A stretch of 64,000 bases of DNA from Asterias amurensis (Eukaryota; Echinodermata; Asteroidea; Forcipulatida; Asteriidae), in assembly GCF_032118995.1 (NCBI RefSeq), contig NC_092666.1, positions 7,452,501-7,516,500 of the forward strand, read 5' to 3'. Below, in pieces: positions 10,901 through 22,629 of this stretch. Every line of letters begins with the position of its first letter. The first letter of the stretch is position 1. The notes under the pieces were generated by a model that did no database searches, was not told where the DNA came from, and saw only the letters and a list, made by a program, of their open reading frames with translations. The position numbers and the translations under genes are program-made.

Positions 10901-12029
10901 CAGGCCTTGAATAGGGATTTGGCAAGGGGGTATTTTGGGTGCGTGGTTCTAGTCATGGTGCGAAAAAAAAAGAACTTTGCAAAAATCTGACGTAAAGTAA
11001 ACGTCTTTGATTAATACTCGTTTTTATGCAAATCTTTAGTCTCGAGAATTTGGGGGCAATTCTGCCTAAAGTGAGCGCACTTTGGTGCTTTTGGAGTCTT
11101 ATTAGTGAGTAATTATTATTTTTTTTTTACTTTCATTTCACGTCCGATTGTCTACTTTCCGGGGGGGGGGGAATGCTAAAAAATCATCTTTTTAGTAATT
11201 ACAAATAGTGCCTTTAACAGCTTTATGGAACTAGCCCATGGATGTATGACTTCGTACATCATTTCATAGCTGACCAATTATAACTCAGAAAGTAAAAGCC
11301 CGTGAAGATTCCATCGATCGCTACTGCTATAAGATCGTAGTGATTAAGAAGAGCGCTTTTGTGATCCAATTTCTTTGTTATTTTTGGTGTGGGGCTTGCA
11401 TGCTCCTTGGCTAATTTGAATGTGAATAGCCCAGTTGTGAAAGTATTACAATAGTTCTTCTCAAGTAAGCACGTGATTGAGTGGAAATTTCTGCTACGAA
11501 ACCTGCACACAGCACGGTTGAGTGACTCGCTGATATGCCGCGGTTGGAAGTGCTTGTGTGCTGTGTGCTGTGCTGTTTTGCTTTGCTTTGCTGTGCTATG
11601 TTTTGTGAGTACTGTTTTTTCTTCGATACTTTCCAGGTTTCTTTAAGACTCCTAGAACAAAAATGACAACATAAATTCATTCTGCAACATAAATGTAACT
11701 ATCGACCGTCTCCTCGAACCTTTATTACACATTTCCTTTTGCACACCTGGCGTTTTGAAACTGGATCTCGCAAAAATAAGTCACTAAGCTCTTGTCATAG
11801 TGAGCTCAGCGTGGGTCCAGGGAAAACAATCCAGCCCGCCAAAAAAAAAAGTGCAAAGGAAACTCTCACCGTTATCACATCACTGTTGAATAATTGACAA
11901 CGGTAAGCATGACAACACTGCACATAAATACAGTTCGGACATACTTTGGCTTCCAGTGAATCCAACTTATAAATCTTTGTGAGCTACTATGTTGAGTATG
12001 AAATAAACCACAGGCGCCGCACGCTGCTA
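10901..12029. other. No recognised gene; low-complexity patches
   Basis: Contains a G10 run near 11161 and a TGTGCTGTGCTGTTTTGC-type simple stretch near 11560-11600. Minus-strand frames of 83 and 89 codons at 11259-11680 have no recognisable domain. Nothing here supports a gene. Confidence 0.4.
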
Positions 12030-12900
12030 ATACTACTTATACTAATTGTATAAATTAAACAAATTTGTATATAGGATATAGTGCAATATATATAATTTAT
12101 ATAATTTTACTATATAAATGTATAGTTTTTATATAAATAAATATTTCCACAGGTTCCTTATACCTAATTTTAAAAAATCCTACTCCTTTCTTGGACCATC
12201 CTCTCAACACTTCACTCTCATGGTTCATAGCCACCAAATGTTTTCTAGAGACATACACATATACATACATTAAAGGTCTATTACTTAAACAAATTAAGAA
12301 AATTAAGAAATTGTACGAAATATGTAAAGTCTATTAATCATAAAAATGCATTAAAAAAAATGTTAAATTTTTTTTTAAAAACGTTACAAAATTTATGTAA
12401 ATTATATGTAGTATAAAAAAAAATAAGAAACATTAAAAATCATGTACAGTCAATAATTATTTATCTAAAATAAAATAAGAAATTGTACGAAATATGTAAA
12501 GTGTATTAATTTTAAAACAAAGTTAAACATTGTATACAAAAATGTATTAAAAAATGAAAAAAAAATATAAATCTATGTAAAGTCTTTGTATTATAAAAAA
12601 AATTAAAAAAATTAAAAAAATTGAAATAATGTAAAGTCTATTAGTTATCTTTGGAAAAAAGTTGAAAAAATGTATAAATTGTTACTCAATATTTAAAGTC
12701 GATTAAGTATTAAAAAATTTAAGTTTACAAAAAGAATGAAGTTTAAAAAAATAAAAATAAATAAATAAAAAAAATGTATAAATGAAACAAATCATAAATC
12801 CAAATTTATAAAAAAAAAGATATAGAAAGTTTACAAAGTCAAGTTAAACAATTATAGTTTATGAAATATTTAATTCTTAAAACTATGTAAAAAATTACAA
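12030..12900. repeat. Very AT-rich low-complexity DNA
   Basis: Almost only A and T. The loose motif AAATTGTACGAAATATGTAAAG occurs at about 12310 and 12480 and diverged versions elsewhere, so part of it is a decayed tandem repeat. No gene is possible here, as stops occur in all frames. Confidence 0.7.
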
Positions 12901-14102
12901 AATATTTTAGGTGTTGGCGAAACTATGGCTCTTTCTCTATGCGTTCGTGTAAAGTAGCTGCATCCGTTGGCGTCTAGTTCGAGCGTCAGCAAAACCGAAG
13001 AAGACTTTACATTACCGCTCTTTGTGCCGCGCAACTTGTTTGAGCTACCTTCCCGCCTGAGCTGTGTTTTGCAGTAGTCATTAGTGTGCGCGTGATCGTT
13101 GCTTTGGGGATTTAAAAATATATATTTTAGTGATTGTTCAATGTTTATTATGATTAGCGCCGCGTTACCCATCCGAGCTTCCTTCTCGTCCGATCTGTGT
13201 AATCAATAGTAGGGGTTTGCGCGTGTTACGTGTAGTCACTATAATGAATCCGAAATACAAGACCCCGTGGTCAACTCAGTACCATAGAGCGCGCAAAAGA
13301 CGAGACCCCAATTATTTGACACCTAGTATTTTAGCTCACAAAAAGATATACGTCGGTCATGTCTTTACAATGAACACCTTGTACACCCTTACACCAGCAA
13401 CAGTTAAAACAACACGCATGCTAAGTTCATGTCTTTCCCCAACGGAACATTGTCATGACCTTTCAGCAGGGGCTCGCAACAACACAACTCCACAATGATG
13501 CTGTGTTATAGCACCCCAGCAAACACATTACTAACAAGATGAATAGCATTTCCATGCCAACATTCTTGTTCTTAAGCACCTTGTGCCGGCTCATTAAGGT
13601 GCTTAATAATGCAAAAACTATACTAAAAATGCTCCATAGTATACCACACTCTGATTTTTGTTGTCTAACTTGGAAATGTCACCCTTTTTCCCATACATGC
13701 AATGACTGAGTCTGGTGACCTGGTATGGAGTCCTTCTCATCTTCACATGCCCTGCAACCACTAGAATCCTGTTGATGGTAAAGCGGTACTCAACATACTT
13801 GGACACATCTTTAATTCATAGGAATCTACTGAGTTGCATTACCACAGAGGGACCACGTCCACCTAGAAAGGTACATTATCAACCTTGCTATCACTAATTT
13901 ATTTATAACTGCTATACTAACCAAACTTGCACGTCCTACCCATTGCGCAGCGTTGCACACTAACCTAAATCTACTAAGCTCATATCCCAGCATGCTTGCA
14001 TGTGACATCTTAATCTCAAACTCCACACCATCCGTCATTGTTTACACGTCATGTAACAACCACGCACGCCATTTTTTCACACCTGACAATCATAAATGTA
14101 AC
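12901..14102. other. Upstream region of the secreted-protein gene
   Basis: Base composition changes sharply from the AT desert to CpG-containing sequence at about 12910-13330. A plus-strand frame (MNPKYKTPWSTQYHRARKRR from 13244) and an opposing 100-codon frame have no recognised family. The 5' end and promoter of the gene starting at 14103 should lie here, but I see no decisive TATA box or initiator. Confidence 0.35.
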
Positions 14103-17100
14103 ATGAATAACTCTGTTTCGAAGTGCACTTTTCTCACTGTTTATGTTTGTCTTTTATTTTCTACGGCGACGGTGAATGGAACCATCTGCCTATGGGAGTC
14201 CAATGGAAACTGCACACGCCATCCAGTTCCGGCCACGAAGACATCAACGGGAGCTGTGTACGCTGTGAGGAAGGCAACAGCACAAGGTAAGTTTATTTTC
14301 AGTTTGGTTGACGGCTGGGGAAGTAATGAGGGACCATAATTTGTTCAGATTTATCCTAAAATAAAGATTTTGTTTAAATTGAAAAAAGGGACTCCATGGT
14401 CAAGTTTATCTTTGTAAATCACCAATTTTCCATTTGCAAGAGTCCTCATGAGTATGGGGAGGGGGTTAGATTATGAGTGTGTAAACTTCGTAAAATGCTA
14501 TTCTATTCGAAACCTTTCAATTACGATTCAAATATATTTGGGTTGAAATTTGAGTTGAAATTCAACAGAAATTCGTCAGTTCATTTCCAAATTCTGATCA
14601 TAATTAATCAAAAGGGCCCCAAGTCTATGCTTATGTATAGACCCACATAGAGACATGCAGTGTTACACTTTTTGATTTGACTCGATTGATATTTTATTCA
14701 GGAGTCTGCAGTTCTGCTGGGGATGTGCTGCTACCTGCTGCTGACAACATCCCAGAAGGTGCCTGGCTCATGCCACATCCCAGAGGGTGCCTGACTAGAG
14801 GACATCATCCCATGTGATTGAAGCACATCAAACATTGGTAGATGGCTAGAAAATGATCTTGTTAATTCAAGGGGTCTCGGTTCAAAACTTGGTCCCTCTT
14901 AGAAAACCTTTTTGGTTTAGACCCCCAAATGGTGTTGGAAGTCCCATCCCCTACAAGGTTCCTTTCCGTTGATATATGCCTTGAAAAGTGCTTGCCCTAG
15001 CCAATTTTTTTTGTGTGGATCTTTGTAGTGCCTGACTACGAGCCACATCCCAGAGGGTGCCTGACTACAAGCCACATCCCAGAGGGTGCCTGACTACGAG
15101 CCACATCCCAGAGGGTGCCTGACTACGAGCCACATCCCAGAGGGTGCCTGACTACAAGCCACATCCCAGAGGGTGCCTGACTACGAGCCACATCCCAGAG
15201 GGTGCCTGACTACGAGCCACATCCCAGAGGGTGCCTCACTACGAGCCACATCCCAGAGGGTGCCTGACTACAAGCCACATCCCAGAGGGTGCCTGCCTAA
15301 AGGACATCATCCCATGTGATTGAAGCACATCAAATATTGGTAGATGGCTAGAAAATGATCTTGTTAATTCATTGGGTCTCAGTTTAAAACTTGGTCCCTC
15401 TTACAAAGCATGGTGGTTTAGACCCCCAAATGGTGTTGGAAGTCCCATCCCCTACAAGGTTCCTTTCCTTCGATAAATGCCTTTAAAAGTGCTTGCCCTA
15501 GCCAAGTTTTTTTGTGTGGATCTTTTTAGTGCCTGACTTCGAGCCACATCCCGGAGGGTGCCTGACTACAAGCCACATCCCAGAGGGTGCCTGACTACAA
15601 GCCACATCCCAGAGGGTGCCTGACTACGAGCCACATCCCAGAGGGTGCCTGACTACGAGCCACATCCCAGAGGGTGCCTGACTACGAGCTACATCCCAGA
15701 GGGTGCCTGACTACAAGCCACTTCCCAGAGGGTGCCAGCCTAAAGGACATCATCCCATGTGATTGAAGCACATCAAACATTGGTAGATGGCTAGAAAATG
15801 ATCTTGTAAATTCATTGGGTCTCGGTTTAAAACTTAATCCCTCTTACAAAGCATGGTGGTTTAGACCCCCAAATGGTGTTGGAAGTCCCATCCCCTACAA
15901 GGTTCCTTTCCTTCGATAAATGCCTTTAAAAGTGCTTGCTCTAGCCAAGTTTTTTTGTGTGAATCTTTTTAGTGCCTGACTACGAGCCACATCCCAGAGG
16001 GTGCCTGACTACAAGCCACATCCCAGAGGGTGCCTGACCACAAGCCACATCCCAGAGGGTGCCTGACTACGAGCCACATCCCAGAGGGTGCCTGACTACG
16101 AGCCACATCCCAGAGGGTGCCTGACTACAAGCCACATCCCAGAGGGTGCCTGCCTAAAGGACATCATCCCATGTGTTTGAAGCACATCAAACATTGGTAG
16201 ATGGCTAGAAAATGATCTTGTTAATTCATTGGGTCTCAGTTTAAAACTTGGTCCCTCTTACAAAGCATGGTGGTTTAGACCCTAAATGGTGTTGGAAGTC
16301 CCATCCCCTACAAGGTTCCTTTCCTTCGAAAAATGCCTTTAAAAGTGCTTGCCCTAGCCAAGTTTTTTTGTGTGGATCTTTTTAGTGCCTGACTACGAGC
16401 CACATCCCAGAGGGTGCCTGACTACAAGCCACATCCCAGAGGGTGCCTGACTACGAGCCACATCCCAGAGGGTGCCTGACTACGAGCCACATCCCAGAGG
16501 GTGCCTGACTACGAGCCACATCCCAGAGGGTGCCTGACTACGAGCCACATCCCAGAGGGTGCCTGACTACAAGCCACATCCCAGAGGGTGCCTGCCTAAA
16601 GGACATCATCCCATGTGATTGAAGCACATCAAACATTGGTAGATGGCTAGAAAATGATCTTGTTAATTCATTGGGTCTCGGTTTAAAACTTGGTCCCTCT
16701 TACAAAGCATGGTGGTTTAGACCCCAAATGGTGTTGGAAGTCCCATCCCCTACAAGGTTCCTTTCCTTCGATAAATGCCTTTAAAAGTGCTTGCCCTAGC
16801 CAAGTTTTTTTGTGTGAATCTTTTTAGTGCCTGACTACAAGCCACATCCCAGAGGGTGCCTGCCTAAAGGACATCATCCCATGTGTTTGAAGCACATCAA
16901 ACATTGGTAGATGGCTAGAAAATGATCTTGTTAATTCATTGGGTCTCAGTTTAAAACTTGGTCCCTCTTACAAAGCATGGTGGTTTAGACCCTAAATGGT
17001 GTTGGAAGTCCCATCCCCTACAAGGTTCCTTTCCTTCGAAAAATGCCTTTAAAAGTGCTTGCCCTAGCCAAGTTTTTTTGTGTGGATCTTTTTAGTGCCT

Positions 17101-19359
17101 GACTACGAGCCACATCCCAGAGGGTGCCTGACTACAAGCCACATCCCAGAGGGTGCCTGACCACAAGCCACATCCCAGAGGGTGCCTGACTACGAGCCAC
17201 ATCCCAGAGGGTGCCTGACTACGAGCCACATCCCAGAGGGTGCCTGACTACAAGCCACATCCCAGAGGGTGCCTGCCTAAAGGACATCATCCCATGTGTT
17301 TGAAGCACATCAAACATTGGTAGATGGCTAGAAAATGATCTTGTTAATTCATTGGGTCTCAGTTTAAAACTTGGTCCCTCTTACAAAGCATGGTGGTTTA
17401 GACCCTAAATGGTGTTGGAAGTCCCATCCCCTACAAGGTTCCTTTCCTTCGATAAATGCCTTTAAAAGTGCTTGCTCTAGCCAAGTTTTTTTGTGTGAAT
17501 CTTTTTAGTGCCTGACTACGAGCCACATCCCAGAGGGTGCCTGACTACAAGCCACATCCCAGAGGGTGCCTGACCACAAGCCACATCCCAGAGGGTGCCT
17601 GACTACGAGCCACATCCCAGAGGGTGCCTGACTACGAGCCACATCCCAGAGGGTGCCTGACTACAAGCCACTTCCCAGAGGGTGCCAGCCTAAAGGACAT
17701 CATCCCATGTGATTGAAGCACATCAAACATTGGTAGATGGCTAGAAAATGATCTTGTAAATTCATTGGGTCTCGGTTTAAAACTTAATCCCTCTTACAAA
17801 GCATGGTGGTTTAGACCCCCAAATGGTGTTGGAAGTCCCATCCCCTACAAGGTTCCTTTCCTTCGATACATGCCTTTAAAAGTGCTTGCTCTAGCCAAGT
17901 TTTTTTGTGTGAATCTTTTTAGTGCCTGACTACGAGCCACATCCCAGAGGGTGCCTGACTACAAGCCACATCCCAGAGGGTGCCTGACCACAAGCCACAT
18001 CCCAGAGGGTGCCTGACTACGAGCCACATCCCAGAGGGTGCCTGACTACGAGCCACATCCCAGAGGGTGCCTGACTACAAGCCACATCCCAGAGGGTGCC
18101 TGCCTAAAGGACATCATCCCATGTGTTTGAAGCACATCAAACATTGGTAGATGGCTAGAAAATGATCTTGTTAATTCATTGGGTCTCAGTTTAAAACTTG
18201 GTCCCTCTTACAAAGCATGGTGGTTTAGACCCTAAATGGTGTTGGAAGTCCCATCCCCTACAAGGTTCCTTTCCTTCGAAAAATGCCTTTAAAAGTGCTT
18301 GCCCTAGCCAAGTTTTTTTGTGTGGATCTTTTTAGTGCCTGACTACGAGCCACATCCCAGAGGGTGCCTGACTACAAGCCACATCCCAGAGGGTGCCTGA
18401 CTACGAGCCACATCCCAGAGGGTGCCTGACTACGAGCCACATCCCAGAGGGTGCCTGACTACGAGCCACATCCCAGAGGGTGCCTGACTACGAGCCACAT
18501 CCCAGAGGGTGCCTGACTACAAGCCACATCCCAGAGGGTGCCTGCCTAAAGGACATCATCCCATGTGATTGAAGCACATCAAACATTGGTAGATGGCTAG
18601 AAAATGATCTTGTTAATTCATTGGGTCTCGGTTTAAAACTTGGTCCCTCTTACAAAGCATGGTGGTTTAGACCCCAAATGGTGTTGGAAGTCCCATCCCC
18701 TACAAGGTTCCTTTCCTTCGATAAATGCCTTTAAAAGTGCTTGCCCTAGCCAAGTTTTTTTGTGTGAATCTTTTTAGTGCCTGACTACAAGCCACATCCC
18801 AGAGGGTGCCTGACTACAAGCCACATCCCAGAGGGTGCCTGACTACGAGCCACATCCCAGAGGGTGCCTGACTACGAGCCACATCCCAGAGGGTGCCTGA
18901 CTACGAGCCACATCCCAGAGGGTGCCTGACTACGAGCCATCATCCCATGTGATTGAAGCACATCAAACATTGGTAGATGGCTAGAAAATTATCTTGTTAA
19001 TTAAAGGGCTCTCGGTTTAACACTTGGTCCCTCGTAGAAAACATGTTGGTTTAGACCCCCAAATGGTGTTGGAAGTTCCATCCCCTACAAGGTTCCTTTT
19101 CTTCGATAAATGCCTTTAAAAGTGATGATCATCTGATCCCAATTTCATTGAGCTGTTTAGGCAGAAAATATTGCTAAAACAGTTCTCTATTATTTTATGC
19201 TTTGATCCTTTTTGTGCCTATAAGCATCTCTATGAAATTTGCCCCTGATGATCTATGTCTTTATATGGTTTGTACTTATGTAGTACATTGTAATTTCTTT
19301 CAGATGATTGTGACGACTGCTTTCCAGCCATCCCGTCAACCTGGACCATGAAGATGTGA
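14103..19359 (+). CDS. Predicted 98-residue secreted protein, three coding exons
   Basis: Proposed join: 14103-14286, 14702-14758, 19304-19359. The lengths 184, 57 and 56 total 297, exactly 99 codons including TGA, and all junctions are phase 1. Exon 1 ends CAAG|GTAAGT. Exon 2 follows TTTTATTCAG and ends at a weak donor, GAAG|GTGCCT. Exon 3 follows TTTCTTTCAG. The product begins MNNSVSKCTFLTVYVCLLFS, a good signal peptide probably cut after about residue 26, leaving about 72 residues with five cysteines and an acidic DDCDD motif near the end. Skipping the symmetrical exon 2 keeps the frame and leaves four mature cysteines, so alternative splicing is possible. No family is recognised. There are no dibasic neuropeptide cleavage sites. 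Intron 2 contains the 29-bp higher-order repeat. Reading through exon 2 instead gives an early stop at TGA near 14818. Confidence 0.6.
14760..19125 (+). repeat. Higher-order minisatellite: 29-bp units in ten blocks with ~240-bp spacers
   Basis: The unit TGCCTGACTACGAGCCACAT plus CCCAGAGGG is 29 bp. Blocks start at 15029, 15530, 15973, 16386, 16828, 17096, 17509, 17923, 18336 and 18778, with 9, 7, 6, 7, 1, 6, 6, 6, 7 and 5 whole units (60 in all), each an exact multiple of 29 bp. Spacers are 239-240 bp and nearly identical, running from TGCCTGCCTAAAGGACATC to a pyrimidine-rich tract ending CTTTTTAG. Segment 16386-16827 matches 18336-18777, showing a still larger duplication. A 28-bp founder-like unit overlaps the exon 2/intron 2 junction at 14760-14787. 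Every third unit puts TGA in frame, so the array is not coding. Confidence 0.95.
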
Positions 19360-20035
19360 CAGTACAGTACAGAGAGAGAGAGATACATCATGGCTTGAGG
19401 CAGCTACATACCAGGGTCCCAAATGGAATATGAAGGTAAGATGTCTTTTAAGTTAAGCTTGACTTTCAAGTTTAGAAGTCAATTAAAGTGCACAAAACAG
19501 ACATTTCTTGGGTCTCATAATTAAAGGTAGTCCCATTTACCTTGCACGAATACTGTTAAAGGGCCAGGAGCGTCACTGAGTGAGGGATATGCATGCTTTA
19601 TAAAAAGCCATTATTGTTACTATTACGCACAAATCTTCGATCTTTAAATCCAAGTCGCAATCTAACTGGTTTATTTTTCGGTTTTGTGATCATATTACAG
19701 GACTAACGCAGTCGAACAACTTTGAGTTGGACACATCAAGATGCTGAGCCACCTTATGCCGTACCATTTAAAGTCAGCATAGCATACAACATCATCATCA
19801 CCACCTCATCTAAGGCGTCATGACAACAGATGAACACATTGTCAACAGAATGGAACCCAAGTACACGAATGAGACGAAGAGACAGACCAAGTTGGCGTTA
19901 GATGGATGACATCAAGCAATAAGCACAAGAAAGATCAAGGTGGAATGGTGATGAAGAAGCCTTCCTTCTGCAGTATGGAGCCACATAGGCTAGATATTAT
20001 GTCACTTACAATAAAAAAAAAGATTTGTGAAGATT
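19360..20035 (+). other. Predicted 3' UTR, one intron, and poly(A) signal
   Basis: After the stop at 19357-19359 the exon runs to 19435 (TGAAG|GTAAGA). An acceptor ATATTACAG precedes 19701. The last exon holds AATAAA at 20010-20015 within an A-rich stretch. Inside it, at about 19870-19990, a decayed frame with MDDIKQ and EEAFLLQYGA resembles the tail of an RTE-type LINE polyprotein, so the 3' UTR may include a LINE remnant. Confidence 0.4.
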
Positions 20036-20103
20036 TCACATTTCGTTGGCCTGTTTAATTCATTCTTGGAAGTATATGTGCTTTTAGAAATATTGTCAAC
20101 ATA

Positions 20104-20330
20104 CTTGAAATGAGGTACTTCATTACAAGTATGTAGACAGAATACATAATAAACTTGTATCGAGGTACTATACAAGTTCATGTATTCACATACAAAAATT
20201 GCATGTTTGTAATGAGGTACTTCATTACAATCATGTAATTATAACATGCTTGCAATAAAGTACCTTATTGCAAGTATGTAAAAGCTTCATGTGCGTAATG
20301 AAGTACCGCATTACAACCATGAAACAAGTT
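20104..20330. repeat. Five GTAC-centred palindromes about 43-52 bp apart
   Basis: Imperfect palindromes of the type TGTAATGAGGTACTTCATTA are centred on GTAC at 20115, 20165, 20217, 20260 and 20303. They differ in arm sequence, but the changes often keep pairing, as in TTGCAATAAAGTACC with its opposite arm TTATTGCAA. They lie just downstream of the poly(A) signal of the secreted-protein gene. Confidence 0.75.
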
Positions 20331-20689
20331 AAGTTAGTTTGTAATGCAGTTTGCTAATTACAAAATACGAAACAACATAATTTTATTTGTAGTAAATTCA
20401 TAACAAATAAAAAGAGAATTTGTTTTAATGAGTGTGTTTAAGTGTTTATTAGACATTAAGTTTTGTATTGTTACTACTTAATTTGAATAATGAATCAAAT
20501 ATAAAATGTAACTTTTGTAATGTGTCATTCTGTCTATCAATTATTTATTAGTCTAATTGTTTACATGGTATTTGTTCTGGGGTAGCTTACATGGTGGCCA
20601 CCATACTTTGTTGTTGGTAACTCTGAATAAAGCTTTTAATGTGAAAGGTCATGCCATTGTGTCGTGTGAAAATGGAGGTTGGTTAAGAG

Positions 20690-21975
20690 TACTCATTAAA
20701 CGAGTTTATTTAAGTACAAGGGTCATGACAATGTCATGGGGTACTCATTAACAAGGTTATTTAATTACAAAGGGAATGACAATGTCATAGAGTACTCATT
20801 AACGAGGTTATTTAATTACAAAGGTTATGACAATGTCATAGAGTACTCATTAACGAGGTTAATTAATTACAAAGGGAATGACAATGTCACATAGTACTCA
20901 TTAACGAGGTTATTTAATTACAAAGGTCATGACAATGTCATATAGTACTCATTAAAGAGGTGATTTAATTACAAAGGTATTGACAATGTCATAGGGTACT
21001 CATTAACGAGGTAAATTAATAACAAAGGTGATGACAATGTCATAGAATACTCATTAACAAGGTTAATTAATTACAAAGGGAATGACAATGTCATAGAGTA
21101 CTCATTAACGAGGTTATATAATTACAAAGGTGATGACAATGTCATAGAGAACTCATTAACGAGGTTAAATAATTACAAAGGGAACGGCAATGTCATAGAG
21201 TACTCACCAATGAGATGATTTAATTACAAAGGTATTGACAATGTCATAGAGTACTCATTAACGAGGTTATATTAATTACAAAGGTGATGACAATGTCATA
21301 GAGAACTCATTAACGAGGTTAATTAATTACAAAGGGAATGGCAATGTCATAGAGTACTCACCAATGAGATGATTTAATTACAAAGGTATTGACAATGTCA
21401 TAGGGTACTCGTTAACGAGGTTATTTAATTACAAAGGGAATGACAATGTCATAGAGTACTCATTAACGAGGTTAATTAATTACAAAGGGAATGACAATGT
21501 CATAGAGTACTCATTAACGAGGTTATTTAATTACAAAGGGAATGACAATGTCATAGAGTACTCATTAACGAGGTTAATTAATTACAAAGGGAATGACATT
21601 GTCATAGAGTACTCATTAACGAGGTGATTAAACTACAAAGGTGTTGACAATGTCATAGGGTACTCATTAACGAGGTTATTTAGTTACACAGCTATTGACA
21701 TTGTTTAGCTGTATAGAGTACTCATTAACAAGGTTGAATAATTTCAAAGGTCATGACATTATCTGTATAGAGTACTCATTAACAAGGTTTTTCTAATTAC
21801 AAAGGTAATGACATTGTCTTAGCTGTATAGAGTACTCATTGACAAGGTTTTATAATTACAAAGGTCATGACATTGTCTTAGCTGTATAGAGTACTCATTA
21901 ACAAGGTTTAATAATTACAAAGGTCATGGCATTGTCTTAGCTGAATAGAGTACTCATTAACAAGATTTTATATTA
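20690..21975 (+). repeat. 51-bp satellite, about 25 units, with two palindromes per unit
   Basis: The consensus unit contains ATGACAATGTCAT (13-bp palindrome with one central base), GAGTACTC (8-bp palindrome) and TTAATTA-rich linkers followed by ACAAAGG. The period is close to 51 bp from about 20690. From about 21690 units gain GTATAGAGTACTC or TTAGCTGTA and become longer. The array ends in ATAATAATAATATAA near 21970. Stops in all frames exclude coding. Confidence 0.9.
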
Positions 21976-22629
21976 TAATAATAATATAAAATAATAGTTA
22001 TAAATAATTTTCAGAGAGGGGTAACATTACAAATAAGCAATTGTTGTAGTGGTTACACACTCAAATTTATTACGATCCCTTTTGTGGGGTGGGAGATGAC
22101 AACCTTCACGTGGTCCACCCTGTTGTTAACTAATTGTCATCAAACAATACAGCTGTATATACGTATGTATATATAGCTCTATGCATTTAACCAGTAACCC
22201 CATCAGGCTCGATGAACTTTCAAGAATGTTCATGATCAGTCAATGACCATGCCTAAAACAGTTCATAACATGTTCATTAGAGCAGATCATGAACCAAGTT
22301 CAAGAACTGTTTATCTGTTCAATTGATGGACGTTTGATAGGGGAACAAAAGGGAAGCGACGAGTTCTTTATTGGCCTTTTAAAACCAGCAGGGTCATTGC
22401 CAGGTGATAAAGGCCCGAGCAGATGGCGAGGGCCTTTATTGCACGGCAACATACGTTTAAGAACAAGTCACTACTCTTTTATTCCCATTAATAGTAATGC
22501 CCTTTTGTTAAAAAGCGCGCTTAGAAATAGATATGTGTGCGCACTTACATTACGCCCTGTTACTAAAAGCTATGAATTGCGTGTTTGGCATGAGTATATT
22601 GGCGTACGTGCAAGCCTGACACGCGGAAG
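21976..22629. other. No convincing gene
   Basis: A 189-codon frame opens at 22289 but its last 75 codons lie in the tandem repeat that follows. The earlier part has no recognisable domain and includes a palindrome around GGCCCGAGCAGATGGCGAGG. I regard it as a chance frame in repeat-derived sequence. Confidence 0.45.

Noticed and set aside
13217-13498. 93-codon frame containing MNPKYKTPWSTQYHRARKRR
   Set aside because: The composition is suggestive, but no family, splice pattern or repeat relationship supports it; left as part of the upstream region.
14760-19125. Regular short repeats that could suggest a CRISPR array
   Set aside because: The 29-bp units are directly adjacent without unique spacers, the 240-bp interblock sequences are nearly identical, and the sequence is animal genomic DNA.
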